Source of the DNA: Nocardioides luteus
GTDB lineage: Bacteria; Actinomycetota; Actinomycetes; Propionibacteriales; Nocardioidaceae
DNA length: 64,000 bases
Assembly (NCBI RefSeq): GCF_000960475.2
Contig: NZ_JZDQ02000023.1
Coordinates: 1 to 64,000, forward strand
Reading direction: 5' to 3'
In this document: positions 9,413 through 19,600 of the stretch, piece by piece
How positions within the stretch are numbered: the first letter of the stretch is position 1
Layout: each line of letters begins with the position of its first letter
The notes under the pieces: model-generated
The model's database searches: none
What the model was told of the DNA's origin: nothing
What the model saw: only the letters and a program-made list of their open reading frames with translations
Position numbers and translations under genes: made by a program

Positions 9413-9539
9413 CCGTCGCAATCTATCAGGAGCCGCTTCGGCAAAGAGTGCATTGTTTCTGACGTCCTTCTATCTTTTTGACCCCGAGTGTCATTAATGT
9501 GGTGTGAGTCACTTCGGAGCGGAATGAAGGAGAGCTGTC
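9413..9539. promoter_or_regulatory. mftR-mftA divergent control region
   Basis: The 127-base gap between mftR and mftA must hold both promoters. It contains a CATTAATG palindrome (9492-9499) inside an imperfect repeat running from AGTGTC (9488) to GTCACT (9508-9513), a plausible MftR site about 30 bases before mftA. I do not see convincing -35 and -10 boxes. GAAGGAGAG precedes the mftA start. Confidence 0.4.
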
Positions 9540-9638
9540 ATGAACCCTGACGAGAACACCCAGGTCGTGGACGAGGCCCTGACCGAGGAGTCGCTGATCG
9601 AGGAGGTCTCGATCGACGGCATGTGCGGCGTCTACTGA
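9540..9638 (+). CDS. mftA: mycofactocin precursor peptide MftA
   Basis: A 32-residue peptide beginning MNPDENTQVVDEALTEESL and ending IDGMCGVY. The C-terminal Val-Tyr pair is the part that the radical SAM enzyme MftC decarboxylates and crosslinks, and MftE then releases, giving the mycofactocin redox cofactor; the acidic N-terminus is the leader. IDGMCGVY is the family signature. GGAGAG lies upstream, and the stop is one base from the mftB start, so the two are translationally linked. This gene is easily missed because of its length. Confidence 0.96.
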   Translation: MNPDENTQVVDEALTEESLIEEVSIDGMCGVY

Positions 9639-9639
9639 G

Positions 9640-9927
9640 ATGACTGCCGTGAGCCTGGACAGCGCGTGGGCGCTGTCGCCGTCGGTGGCGCTGCGTCCCG
9701 AGCCGTTCGGGGCGCTGGCCTACCACTTCGGGAACCGGAAGCTGACCTTCCTCAAGCGTCCCGAGCTGGTGGCGGTCGTGCGTGCTCTGGAGTCGCACCC
9801 GGACGTACGCGGTGCGCTCGTGGCATCGGGGGTGCCGGAGGGCCAGCACGCTGCGTACGTCGCTGCGCTCTCCGGCCTCGCCCGGACCGACATGATCCGA
9901 CCCGTCGGGCAGGGAGCGAGACGATGA
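9640..9927 (+). CDS. mftB: mycofactocin peptide chaperone MftB (RRE protein)
   Basis: A 95-residue protein of the RiPP recognition element type that binds the MftA leader and presents it to MftC. Visible family features are the opening SAWALSPSVALRPEPFGALAYHFGNRKLTFLK and a helical second half. It starts one base after the mftA stop and overlaps mftC by an ATGA junction, as in other mycofactocin operons. Confidence 0.92.
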   Translation: MTAVSLDSAWALSPSVALRPEPFGALAYHFGNRKLTFLKRPELVAVVRALESHPDVRGALVASGVPEGQHAAYVAALSGLARTDMIRPVGQGARR

Positions 9928-11135
9928 AGCTGGTGGAGCACTTCGAGCTCGGCCTGGATGCGCCGATCTGCCTGACCTGGGAGCTGACGTACGCGTGCAA
10001 CCTGGAGTGTGCGCACTGCCTGTCGAGCAGCGGCCGGCGCGACCCGCGTGAGCTGAGCACCGAGCAGTGCGAGGCGGTGATCGACGAGCTGCAGCGGATG
10101 CAGGTCTTCTACGTGAACATCGGCGGTGGCGAGCCGACGGTGCGCCCCGACTTCTGGCACCTGGTCGAGTACGCCGTGGCCCACGACGTGGGGGTGAAGT
10201 TCTCCACCAACGGTGTCCGGCTGACTCCGGAGCGGGCGCGGTGGCTGGCCGCGAGCGACTACGTCGACGTCCAGATCTCCCTCGACGGTGCCACCGCCGA
10301 GGTCAACGACCGGGTGCGGGGGACCGGGTCGTACGACACCGCGATCACCGCGCTGCGCAACCTGCACGAGGCGGGGTTCCGCGACGCCAAGCTCAGCGTG
10401 GTCTGCACCCGGGAGAACATCGGGCAGCTGGATGAGTTCAAGGCGATCGCGGACCGGTTCGGGGCGACGCTGCGGTTGACCCGGCTGCGTCCCTCGGGCC
10501 GCGGTGCGGATGTGTGGGACGAGCTGCACCCGTTGCCGGAGCAGCAGCGGGAGCTCTACGACTGGCTGGTCGCGAACGGCGACAACGTGCTCACCGGGGA
10601 CTCCTTCTTCCATCTGGCTGCCTTCGGTCCTGAGGACGGCAGCGGGGCGCTGCCCGGGCTGAATCTGTGTGGCGCTGGTCGGGTGGTGTGCCTGATCGAC
10701 CCGGTCGGCGACGTCTACGCCTGTCCGTTCGCGATCCACGACCAGTTCCTGGCGGGCAACGTGCTCACCGACGGCGGCTTCGACAACGTCTGGAAGACCT
10801 CGAGCCTCTTCCAGGAGCTGCGCGAGCCGCAGACCGGTGGCGCCTGCTCGGGCTGTGCCCACTACGACTCCTGCCGGGGCGGCTGCATGGCGGCGAAGTT
10901 CTTCACCGGCCTGCCGCTGGACGGGCCCGACCCGGAGTGTGTCCAGGGCTACGGCGAGACCGCGCTGGCGGGTGCCCGGACCATCCCCGCGGTCGGCCAG
11001 GACCACTCGCGCAGCGCGCCGAGCCGCAACGCACCGGTGCTGCTCACCCTCTCCCGGCGCCGGCCCGATGCCGAGCTGGTCCCTCCGGTGAGTGCATGCG
11101 CCGAGTCGCCCCTGGCCGGCTTCGCCCCGAACTGA
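9924..11135 (+). CDS. mftC: mycofactocin radical SAM maturase MftC
   Basis: A 403-residue radical SAM/SPASM protein. The SAM cluster motif is Cys25-x3-Cys29-x2-Cys32 in YACNLECAHC, followed by NIGGGEPTVRPD. The C-terminal SPASM region carries the auxiliary-cluster cysteines, including CGAGRVVCLID, YACPF, and CSGCAHYDSCRGGC. MftC performs oxidative decarboxylation of the MftA C-terminal tyrosine and then forms the Val-Tyr crosslink. The ATG at 9924 overlaps the mftB stop; longer in-frame extensions upstream are shadow sequence. Confidence 0.95.
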   Translation: MKLVEHFELGLDAPICLTWELTYACNLECAHCLSSSGRRDPRELSTEQCEAVIDELQRMQVFYVNIGGGEPTVRPDFWHLVEYAVAHDVGVKFSTNGVRLTPERARWLAASDYVDVQISLDGATAEVNDRVRGTGSYDTAITALRNLHEAGFRDAKLSVVCTRENIGQLDEFKAIADRFGATLRLTRLRPSGRGADVWDELHPLPEQQRELYDWLVANGDNVLTGDSFFHLAAFGPEDGSGALPGLNLCGAGRVVCLIDPVGDVYACPFAIHDQFLAGNVLTDGGFDNVWKTSSLFQELREPQTGGACSGCAHYDSCRGGCMAAKFFTGLPLDGPDPECVQGYGETALAGARTIPAVGQDHSRSAPSRNAPVLLTLSRRRPDAELVPPVSACAESPLAGFAPN

Positions 11136-11164
11136 ACGAACCCCTGACAGAAGCGAGAACGAAG

Positions 11165-12391
11165 ATGCCCTGGAAGAACCCGTGGAAGCAGAATCCGTGG
11201 TTCGAGTCCGTCGCGGTGGCGCAGGAGCGTGCCCGCAAGCGACTCCCGAAGCCTGTGTACGCAGCGTTGCTGGCCGGCTCCGAGCGCGGCCAGACGATCG
11301 CGGACAACCAGCAGGCCTTCGCCGACCTCGGGCTCGCGCCGCATGTGGCCGGCCATCACGACAAGCGTGAGCTGTCGACCACGGTGCTGGGCCAGGAGAT
11401 CGGGTTCCCGGTGATCATCTCGCCCACCGGCGTACAGGCCGTGCATCCGGACGGCGAGGTCGCGGTCGCGCGGGCGGCGGCGGCCCGGGGGACCGTGATG
11501 GGGTTGTCGAACTTCGCCTCGAAGCCGGTCGAGGAGGTCGTGGCGGCCAACCCGGCGACCTTCTTCCAGATGTACTGGACCGGTGACCGGGAGGTGATGA
11601 TCCGCCGGATGCGCCGCGCGCACGCCGCCGGCGCGAAGGCGCTGATCGCGACCCTGGACTGGTCCTTCTCGATGGGTCGTGACTGGGGCAGCCCGGAGAT
11701 CCCGGAGAAGGTCGATCTCTCCGCGATGCTCAGGTTCGCGCCGCAGGTGATGAGCCGGGGGAGATGGCTGGCGGCGTACGCCCGCAGCGGCGGCATCCCG
11801 GACCTGACCGCGCCCAACCTGGCCCCGATCGCCGACGACGGCAGCCTGGGGGAGCCGCCCACGTTCTTCGGCGCCTACTACGAGTGGATGACCACGCCGC
11901 CGCCGTCGTGGGACGACGTGGCCTGGATGGCGGCGACCTGGAAGGAGCTGAGCGGCGGTAAGCCGTTCATGCTCAAGGGCGTCTGTCGGGTCGACGACGC
12001 GCTGCGGGCGGTCGACGCGGGCGTGGACGCGATCTCGGTCTCCAACCACGGCGGCAACAACCTCGACGGCACCCCGGCCACGATCCGGGTGCTGCCCCCG
12101 ATCGCCACCGCCGTGGGCGACCAGATCGAGGTCCTCCTCGACGGTGGCGTACGCCGCGGCTCCGACGTCGCCAAGGCACTCGCCCTGGGCGCCCGTGCCG
12201 TGATGATCGGCCGGGCCTACCTGTGGGGCCTGGGCGCCAACGGCCAGGCCGGCGTCGAGAACGTCCTCGACATCCTCCGCAACGGCCTCGACTCCGCCGT
12301 GCTCGGCATGGGCAAGGCCTCCGTCCACGAGCTCAGCCCCGAGGACCTGGTGATCCCAGACGGTTTCGAGCTGACCTTGGGCCGGCCGTGA
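11165..12391 (+). CDS. mftD: mycofactocin FMN-dependent dehydrogenase MftD
   Basis: A 408-residue flavoprotein of the L-lactate dehydrogenase/2-hydroxyacid oxidase family. MftD oxidatively deaminates the cyclised AHDP intermediate to the alpha-keto amide that gives mycofactocin its redox activity. The catalytic histidine region is ISVSNHGGNNLDG, with Asn where most family members have Arg, and the FMN phosphate loop is seen in LLDGGVRRGSDVAKALALGA. The start ATG at 11165 is followed by a tryptophan-rich PWKNPWKQNPWF segment. It overlaps mftE by a GTGA junction. Confidence 0.93.
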   Translation: MPWKNPWKQNPWFESVAVAQERARKRLPKPVYAALLAGSERGQTIADNQQAFADLGLAPHVAGHHDKRELSTTVLGQEIGFPVIISPTGVQAVHPDGEVAVARAAAARGTVMGLSNFASKPVEEVVAANPATFFQMYWTGDREVMIRRMRRAHAAGAKALIATLDWSFSMGRDWGSPEIPEKVDLSAMLRFAPQVMSRGRWLAAYARSGGIPDLTAPNLAPIADDGSLGEPPTFFGAYYEWMTTPPPSWDDVAWMAATWKELSGGKPFMLKGVCRVDDALRAVDAGVDAISVSNHGGNNLDGTPATIRVLPPIATAVGDQIEVLLDGGVRRGSDVAKALALGARAVMIGRAYLWGLGANGQAGVENVLDILRNGLDSAVLGMGKASVHELSPEDLVIPDGFELTLGRP

Positions 12392-13059
12392 GCCTCGTCG
12401 ACCGTCCCTGGCCGGAGATCGTGCCGGGCGGCACGGTCCTGGTGCCGGTGGGCTCCACCGAGCAGCACGGCCCCCACCTGCCTCTCGACGTCGACACGGT
12501 GATCGCGACCGCGGTGGCCGACGAGCTCGCCCCGCTCATCGGCGCCTCCGTCGCACCGGCCGTGCCGATCGGCGCCAGCGGCGAGCATCAGTCGTTCCCC
12601 GGGACCATCTCGATCGGGACCGACGCCCTGACGACCGTGCTCGTCGAGCTCGGCCGCTCGCTGACCACCTGGGCCTCCCGGGTCGTCCTCGTCAACGGTC
12701 ACGGCGGCAACCTGGACGCGCTGACCGCCGCCGTCACGATCCTCCGCGCCGAGGGTCGCGACGTCACTTGGGTGCCCTGCCAGGCTCCCGGCGCCGACCC
12801 GCACGCCGGCCGCACCGAGACCTCGCTCATGCTGCACCTGGCCCCCGAACGGGTACGCCTGCGGCGGGCCATCCCGGGCAACACCCGCCCGATCGCCGAG
12901 CTGCTGCCGCGGATGCGGGCCGGCGGCGTCGAGGCCGTCTCGGCCAACGGTGTGCTCGGTGACCCGACCGGCGCGAGCGCCGAGCACGGCAAGCACGTCC
13001 TCGAGGCGATGGTCGGCGGCGCCTACGACCGGCTCCGGATCGGCGCGGTGGCGCCATGA
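12388..13059 (+). CDS. mftE: mycofactocin peptidase MftE (creatininase family)
   Basis: A 223-residue creatininase-family metallopeptidase that releases the crosslinked C-terminal dipeptide from MftA. Metal ligands are visible in GSTEQHGPHLPLDVD (Glu, His, Asp) and NGHGGN. The GTG at 12388 overlaps the mftD stop, and the gene overlaps the following SDR gene by ATGA. Confidence 0.92.
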   Translation: MSLVDRPWPEIVPGGTVLVPVGSTEQHGPHLPLDVDTVIATAVADELAPLIGASVAPAVPIGASGEHQSFPGTISIGTDALTTVLVELGRSLTTWASRVVLVNGHGGNLDALTAAVTILRAEGRDVTWVPCQAPGADPHAGRTETSLMLHLAPERVRLRRAIPGNTRPIAELLPRMRAGGVEAVSANGVLGDPTGASAEHGKHVLEAMVGGAYDRLRIGAVAP

Positions 13060-13850
13060 GTGCGGAGGCAGCGACCCGGGTCGCACTGGTGACCGGCGCG
13101 GCTCGCGGGATCGGCGCGGCCACCGTGCGCGGCCTGGTGGCCGAGGGCGTACGCGTCGTCGCGCTGGACTGGTGCGCCGGCGAGGACTCACTGGCGGGCT
13201 ACGCCCAGGCCACGAAGGCCGACCTGGACACCCTGGTCGCCTCGCTCCCGGCCGGGTGGGTGGAACCGGTCGTGGGTGACGTACGCGACCCGGCGGCGCT
13301 GGCCACCGCGGTCGGTGCCGCGACCAACAGGTGGGGCCGGCTCGACATCGCCGTCGCCGCCGCCGCGGTGATCGCCGGAGGCCGCCCGCTGTGGGAGGAC
13401 ACCTCGCTCGACCTGCAGTGGCAGATCGACGTCGCCGGGGTCTGGAACACCGCCGCGGCCGTCGTCCCCGTGATGCTCGCCGGACCGGATCCCAGCGGCT
13501 GCCGGTTCGTCGCGCTGGCCTCCGCCGCGGGGTCACGCGGGCTGTTCCATCTCGCCGCCTACAACGCCGCCAAGCATGCCGTGGTCGGCCTGGTGAAGGG
13601 CCTGGCCGCCGACCTCGCCGGGACCGGGGTCACCGCCTGCGCCGTCTCACCGGGCTCCACCGACACCGCGATGCTGGCCGCGACCGCCGGCCTCTACGAC
13701 GTCACCCCCGACGACCTCGCCGCCCACCAGCTCCTGCGTCGCCCGCTCACCCCCGAGGAGGTCGCCGCCACCGTCGTCCACGCCTGCTCCCGGGCGGGCG
13801 CCGTGCTCAACGGCTCGGACGTCGCCGCCGACGGAGGCTTCGGCGGATGA
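13056..13850 (+). CDS. SDR-family dehydrogenase, probably mycofactocin-coupled
   Basis: A 264-residue short-chain dehydrogenase with the cofactor motif TGAARGIGAAT (about 10-20), a region around 30-60 longer than in plain SDRs, and the catalytic Ser and Tyr-x3-Lys (ASAAGSRG; YNAAKHAVVG). The usual NNAG is AVAAAA. It sits inside the operon between mftE and mftF with ATGA overlaps on both sides. Mycofactocin-associated SDRs keep NAD(H) tightly bound and pass electrons to mycofactocin; this role is inferred from position, and the alcohol substrate is unknown. Confidence 0.85.
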   Translation: MSAEAATRVALVTGAARGIGAATVRGLVAEGVRVVALDWCAGEDSLAGYAQATKADLDTLVASLPAGWVEPVVGDVRDPAALATAVGAATNRWGRLDIAVAAAAVIAGGRPLWEDTSLDLQWQIDVAGVWNTAAAVVPVMLAGPDPSGCRFVALASAAGSRGLFHLAAYNAAKHAVVGLVKGLAADLAGTGVTACAVSPGSTDTAMLAATAGLYDVTPDDLAAHQLLRRPLTPEEVAATVVHACSRAGAVLNGSDVAADGGFGG

Positions 13851-15247
13851 CCGTGCTGCCCGACGGGTTCACGGTGCGGGTACGCGACGACGTACGCCTC
13901 CTCCCGACGCCCGACGGCGGCCTGTCGCTGATCGGCGGCTCCCCGCTGCGATCCATGCGCCTCACGCCGGCCGCCGCCGGCCACGTCAACGACCGGGAGG
14001 TGCGGGTCGGCGATGCGACCACCGACCTCATCGCCCGCCGCCTGCTCGACGGCAACCTCGCCGACCCCGTGGATCTGGCGCCGGTCGACCCGGCCGAGCT
14101 CACCGCCGTCGTCCCGGCCCACGACCGCCCCGAACACCTCGACCGCTGCCTGGCCGCCCTCGACGGCCTCAGCGTCATCGTCGTCGACGACGCCTCCCGC
14201 GACCCGGCCGCCATCACAGAGGTCGTACGCCGCCACCGCGCCACCCTCCTCACGCTGTCCGACAACCGCGGACCCGCCGGCGCCCGCAACGCCGGCCTCG
14301 CCAAGGTCACCACCCCCTACGTCGCCTTCGTCGACTCCGACGTCGCCGCCGACCCCACGATGCTCGCGCAGCTGGCCGGCCAGCTCGCCGACCCTCGGGT
14401 CGCGCTGGCGGGGCCGCTGGTCCGAGGACACACCGACAAGGCTCGACCGGCCTGGTTCGAGCGCCACGACGTGGCCGCCTCCTCGCTCTCGCTCGGCGCG
14501 AGGGCCTGCTCGGTCCGCCCCGGCGCAGCCGTCGGCTGGCTCCCGTCTGCCTGCCTCGTCGCCCGCAGCGCCACGCTGAGACAGGTCGGCGGCTTCGCCG
14601 ACGACCTGCGCGTCGGCGAGGACGTCGACCTGGTCTGGCGACTGGTCGAGGCCGGACACGTGGTCCGCTACGAACCCGAGCTGGAGGCCGGACACGAGGT
14701 CCGCGGCACCGTCCGCGGCTGGCTCGGCCGCAAGCTCGTCTACGGCACCGGCGGCGCCGAGCTCGGCCGCCGCCACGGCGACGCGATCGCCCCGGCCGTA
14801 CTCTCCCCGGCCATGGCCGCCGCCGGGGCCGCGATCCTCGCCGGCCGCTGGTGGTCGGCGCCCGCGGCGCTCGCCTCGCTGGTCTGGGGGAGTCGTGCCG
14901 TCGAGACGGCGCTCCCGGACGTACCCGGCCGCACCGGCCTCGCCCTCCGGCTCGCCACCCGAGGACTCGGCTGGTCACTGCGCCAGGAGTCAGCCCTCCT
15001 GCTGCGCCACTGGTGGCCGGTCACGCTGGTGGCCTGCATGCTCAGCCGCACCGTACGCCGCATGACCCTCGGCGCCCTCGTCGTCGACACGGCCGTCGCG
15101 TTCCAGGAGACCGAGGTCCGGCCCGCCACCCTGCTCGGCCGCCGCCTGGACGACCTCGCCTACGGAACCGGCCTCTGGCTCGGCGCCACGAGAAGCCGTT
15201 CCGGGCGATGTCTCGCCCCGCGGCTCGTGCGCCGGATACCCCGATAG
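13847..15247 (+). CDS. mftF: mycofactocin glycosyltransferase MftF
   Basis: A 466-residue protein with a GT2 glycosyltransferase domain at about 85-300: TAVVPAHDRPEHLDRCL, VIVVDDASRD, DNRGPAGARNAGL, the metal-binding FVDSDVAAD, and GEDVDLVWRL. Hydrophobic segments near the C-terminus suggest membrane association. MftF adds a beta-1,4-glucose chain to mycofactocin. It is the last gene of the operon; no mftG (GMC-type oxidoreductase) follows. Confidence 0.93.
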   Translation: MTVLPDGFTVRVRDDVRLLPTPDGGLSLIGGSPLRSMRLTPAAAGHVNDREVRVGDATTDLIARRLLDGNLADPVDLAPVDPAELTAVVPAHDRPEHLDRCLAALDGLSVIVVDDASRDPAAITEVVRRHRATLLTLSDNRGPAGARNAGLAKVTTPYVAFVDSDVAADPTMLAQLAGQLADPRVALAGPLVRGHTDKARPAWFERHDVAASSLSLGARACSVRPGAAVGWLPSACLVARSATLRQVGGFADDLRVGEDVDLVWRLVEAGHVVRYEPELEAGHEVRGTVRGWLGRKLVYGTGGAELGRRHGDAIAPAVLSPAMAAAGAAILAGRWWSAPAALASLVWGSRAVETALPDVPGRTGLALRLATRGLGWSLRQESALLLRHWWPVTLVACMLSRTVRRMTLGALVVDTAVAFQETEVRPATLLGRRLDDLAYGTGLWLGATRSRSGRCLAPRLVRRIPR

Positions 15248-15250
15248 ACG

Positions 15251-15277
15251 ACTTTCGAAAATTACTTTCAAACTTTC
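15251..15277. promoter_or_regulatory. ACTTTC repeats and TTTCGAAA palindrome upstream of the sugar isomerase-like gene
   Basis: ACTTTC occurs three times (15251, 15264, 15272), the first within the palindrome TTTCGAAA (15253-15260). The cluster is about 120 bases before the next start and just after mftF. AT-rich repeats in such GC-rich DNA look like a repressor site of the ROK/LacI/IclR kind; the protein is unknown. Confidence 0.4.
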
Positions 15278-15396
15278 GCATAGTGAATGTGGACTATTGA
15301 CGCGCGCTGAGATGAAACCGTAGGTTGACGTTCGCACAACGTGACACACGTCACAGTTGCGGCTCACTTGTGGCTTCACCCTCCGAAGGAGCACTG

Positions 15397-16524
15397 ATGC
15401 GCAACCGTCCCACCCCTGCCGCGAACCACGAGGTTCCGGCTATCGCACGCAAGCTCGGGCTCAACCGTCGGCAACTGCTGGCGGCTACGACAGGCATGGC
15501 CGCGGCGGGAATCGCCCTCGGCGGTGTCCCTCTCGCCGGATCCGCTGCCGCCGACAACGCGCTGCTGATCCCCCGGCCGCGGCGCGGCATCATCCTCTAC
15601 ACGGTGCGGGACGCGATCAGCCGCGACCCCGCCACCAGTCCTTATGCCTCGGGGTTCAAGGCGGTCCTGGAAGAGCTCTCGACGATCGGCTACCGGCAGA
15701 TCGAGTTCGCGGGCTTCAGCCAGCACGCCAACGCGCCCGGCGGCAACGTCAACACCGTCGAGGGCGCACACCTGCTGCGGATGTGGCTCGATGACAACGG
15801 CCTCGAGGCCGAGGGCAACCATGGGTCGGTCCCCACCACGATCACCGATGCTTCCCTGGCTGCGTTCGACGCGGCGTGCGAGGTCGCGAACATCTTGGGG
15901 ATGAGGCACATCGGGACCGGAAGCGATCCCACCGGGTCGGCCTACCTGGCCGACTGGCAGGCCGCAGCCGATCGCTGGAACATCCTCGGAGAGCGCGCGG
16001 CCGGACACGGGCTCAAGCTCTACACGCACAACCACGACGTGGCGTACAGCTTCCTCCTGGACAGCGGACCGGCCGACGCGCTGGGCCGTCCCACCCGGTC
16101 GTCCGGGGTGCGCCGGCTGGAGTGGTTCCTGGCGAACACCGACCCGCGCTACGTCTCGCTGGAGATGGACATCTACTGGGCGCACGTCGCGCAGTTCAAG
16201 CACCACACCTACACCGCCCCCGACGGCAGCCTCGTCGAGGACCGCTTCGACCCGCTCGAGGTCGTCAAGTCCGCGCCGATGCGCTTCCCGCTCTTCCACG
16301 CCAAGGACGGCAAGAAGGACGAGACGCAGGCCAACGGCTATGTGATGGCCCCGTTCGGGGAGGGCGACATCGACTACCAGGCCTTCTTCGGCGACATGCC
16401 CGCACGGGGCTACCACAACCCGATGTGGGAGCAGGACACCGCGCCCGGCGGTGCCCTGAACCCCGGTCAGTCCCTCGCCTTCGCGAAGCTGAGCTACCAG
16501 AACATGGACGAGCTGCGCGGCTGA
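15397..16524 (+). CDS. exported sugar phosphate isomerase/epimerase-like protein (TIM barrel)
   Basis: A 375-residue protein with a probable Tat signal, LNRRQLLAATTGMAAAG, at about 22-40. The mature part is a xylose-isomerase-like TIM barrel: RGIILYTVRD, IGYRQIEFAGF, LKLYTHNHD, VSLEMDIYW and LFHAKDG supply the usual Glu, Asp and His metal ligands. The start ATG at 15397 has GAAGGAG upstream. Members of this superfamily act on sugars or cyclitols. It lies 123 bases before the glucose/sorbosone dehydrogenase-like gene, an arrangement that suggests joint work on an extracytoplasmic sugar. Confidence 0.82.
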   Translation: MRNRPTPAANHEVPAIARKLGLNRRQLLAATTGMAAAGIALGGVPLAGSAAADNALLIPRPRRGIILYTVRDAISRDPATSPYASGFKAVLEELSTIGYRQIEFAGFSQHANAPGGNVNTVEGAHLLRMWLDDNGLEAEGNHGSVPTTITDASLAAFDAACEVANILGMRHIGTGSDPTGSAYLADWQAAADRWNILGERAAGHGLKLYTHNHDVAYSFLLDSGPADALGRPTRSSGVRRLEWFLANTDPRYVSLEMDIYWAHVAQFKHHTYTAPDGSLVEDRFDPLEVVKSAPMRFPLFHAKDGKKDETQANGYVMAPFGEGDIDYQAFFGDMPARGYHNPMWEQDTAPGGALNPGQSLAFAKLSYQNMDELRG

Positions 16525-16647
16525 CCGGCCGCCACCTCTCCCACCGCGTTCTGCCGGAGCGCGCCCTCACCGGGGCGTGCTCCGGCCACCGGCGTGCTCG
16601 GGCGCCCGCCTCTGGCTTCTTCCGCCCTCGTTCTCCAAGGAATCGTC

Positions 16648-19600
16648 ATGCCCAGATACAGCTCAGCCGGCGGGGTACCCCGCCGTCGTGCCCGGCGATC
16701 ACTCCTCGCAGTGACCTCCGGATTCGCCCTCGTTCTCGCCTCGGGGCTCGCCCTCGCGACGCCTGCTGCCGCCCATGACGGGGTCGACCACGGCACCGAG
16801 CCCGGGGCCGGTCTCGCCCTGGACTGGTCCAACTACGAGAAGGTCACGCTCACCAAGGACACCGGTGAGCCGATCGACATGGCCGTCCTGCCGGACCGCC
16901 GCGTGCTCACCACCGCGCGCAACGGCGACATCCGGCTCGTCGACCCCGATGCCGGTACGACCCGTGTGGTCAACACGATCGCGACGTACAACAACTCCGA
17001 GGACGGTCTGCAGACGATCACCCTCGCGCCCGACTTCGAGGAGTCGGGCTGGGTCTACCTCTACTACGCGCCGCGCACCATGACCGGCCCGTACCCGACG
17101 ACCACGCCGTCGGGCTCGGCGCCCAACACGCTGCCCGCCGGCCAGACCGAGTCCTACTGGGACCAGTGGAAGGGCTACAACCAGCTCACCCGCGTGAAGT
17201 GGGACGAGGCCGCCGACAAGCTGGATCTCGCGACCGAGCAGGTGATCCTCAAGGTCGAGGTCCAGCGCGGTCAGTGCTGCCACGTCGCCGGTGACGTCGA
17301 CTTCGACGACCAGGGCAACCTCTACCTGGCCACGGGCGACAACACCCCGGCAGGTACGCCGGGCGCGAACGGCTACGCGCCCAACAACGACGCCCCGGGC
17401 TACAACCCAGGCTTCGACTCCCGCCGTGGCGCGGGCAACACGAACGACCTGCGCGGCAAGATCCTGCGGATCGCGGTCCAGGAGGACGGCAGCTACACCA
17501 TCCCCGACGGCAACCTCTTCGCCCCCGGGACGGAGAAGACGCGGCCGGAGATCTTCGCGATGGGTGTGCGCAACCCGTTCCGGATCGATGTCGACCCCGC
17601 CACGAACTCGGTGAGCTGGGGCGACTACGGCCCGGACGCAGGTGCTCCGAACCCGGATCGTGGCCCGATGGGGTACGTCGAGTGGCAGACGACCTCGATC
17701 GACAAGCCGATCAACGGCGGCTGGCCGTACTGCACCGGTGACCACTTCAACTACAACGAGTGGAACTTCGAGACCGCGACGCCGCGGGAGTTCTTCGACT
17801 GCGCCGCCGGTGCGAAGAACAACTCGCGCTGGAACACGGGACTCTCGACGCTTCCGCCGGCCACCTCTGCGACCCTCTACTACGGCGACAACAACACCCA
17901 CCAGCCGTGGCCCGAGCTGACCGACTTCAGCCCGGCCGGCGGTCAGGGACCGATGGGCGGTCCGGTCTACCACTACGACGCGGACAACCCCTCGCCGACG
18001 AAGTTCCCCGAGTACTGGGACGGCAAGGCGTTCTTCGCCGAGTTCTCCCAGGACTACCTGGCCGCGTTCACCGTGGACTGGCCCAGCGGTCCGGTCTCGC
18101 ACATCGAGCAGTTCCTGCCCAACACCGACCTCGAGACGAACCGGCAGCCGATCACCGACAGCCCGATCGACATCGAGTTCGGGCCGGACGGGTCGCTCTA
18201 CGTCCTCGACTACGGTGACGGCTTCTTCCGTGCCAACCCGGACGCCGGGCTCTACCGGATCGACTACAGCGTCGGCAACAAGGCACCGCGCGCGGACATC
18301 GTCGCCGACCCCATCTCCAGCAGCTCGGCGCCGCTGACCGTCGAGTTCGACGGTTCGGGCTCGGTCGACCCCGAGGGCGGTGCGCTCACCTACGACTGGG
18401 ACCTGGACGGCGACGGCACCTTCGACGCCACCGGGGCGACCACGTCGTACACCTACGACGAGCTCGGCCGCTACACCGCCCGGCTCCGGGTCACCGACGC
18501 CGAGGGGCGTCGTGGCATCACCTCGACCTCGATCAGCGTAGGCAACGTGGCGCCGACGATCGAGGTGTCCACGCCGGCCGAGGGTGGCTTCTTCGACTGG
18601 GGTCAGGCGGTGCCGTTCAAGGTGGCGACCGATGACGCCGAGGACGGGGACGCGACGGTGTGCTCCCGGGTGACCTGGACGTTCGGCCTCGGGCACGACG
18701 TCCACGCCCACCCGCTCAGCCAGGGGACCGGCTGCCAGTTCGCGATCCCGACTCCTGCCGACGCCACCGAGCACGGCGAGACGGAGAACATCTACGGCGT
18801 CGTCGTCATCGGCTACACCGACAACGGAGCCAACGGTGTGCCGGCGGCCCGTTCCGAGGTGTCGATGATCCTCAACCCGAAGTCGCAGGAGGTCGAGTGG
18901 GCCGACGCCTCCGAGGGTGTCGCCATCGCCCCGGACGAGACGGCGAGCGGCCTGCGGAAGGTCACCTCGCTCGATGCGGGTGACTGGCTCTCCTGGAAGC
19001 CCGTCAACCTCGCCGGCATCACCTCGGCGAAGCTGCGGGCCAGCGGCACCGGCACCGTGCAGCTGCGATGGGGATCGGCCGACGCGACGCCGTTCGCCTC
19101 GTTCGACGTCGACAGCCAGGACTGGTCCGAGACGACGTCCGACCTGACCGGAGCGCCGACGGGCAGCGGCGAGCTGTTCGTGACCTCCACCGGGGGCGTC
19201 ACCCTGGACCGGATCAAGTTCGTCGGCGACGGCTTCGCCGACGTCACGCCTCCCACGGTCTCCGCGACGCTCGACCCGGCTCAGCCGACCGGGCAGAACG
19301 GCTGGTGGACGGGGAACGTGTCGGTGACGGTCACCGCGACCGACAACGGCACGGTCGCCTCGCGGCAGCGTTCGACCGACGGCGGCCAGACCTGGGAGAA
19401 CGCGGCCAACCCGCTCACGGTCTCCGCGGAGGGCGTCACGACCGTGCACTACCGCGCGACCGACAACGGCGGCAACGTCTCCGAGGCCGGAAAGGTCGTG
19501 GTGCGGATCGACAAGACCGCGCCGCAGGTCGCGGTCGCCGGTGTCTCCGACGGCGCCGACGTCGGCAACTCCGGGGATGCGTCGTGGTCGGCCACCGACG

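Noticed and set aside
15248-15396. mftG or another mycofactocin gene after mftF
   Set aside because: The gap holds only repeats and a promoter region; the next gene encodes a sugar isomerase-like protein.
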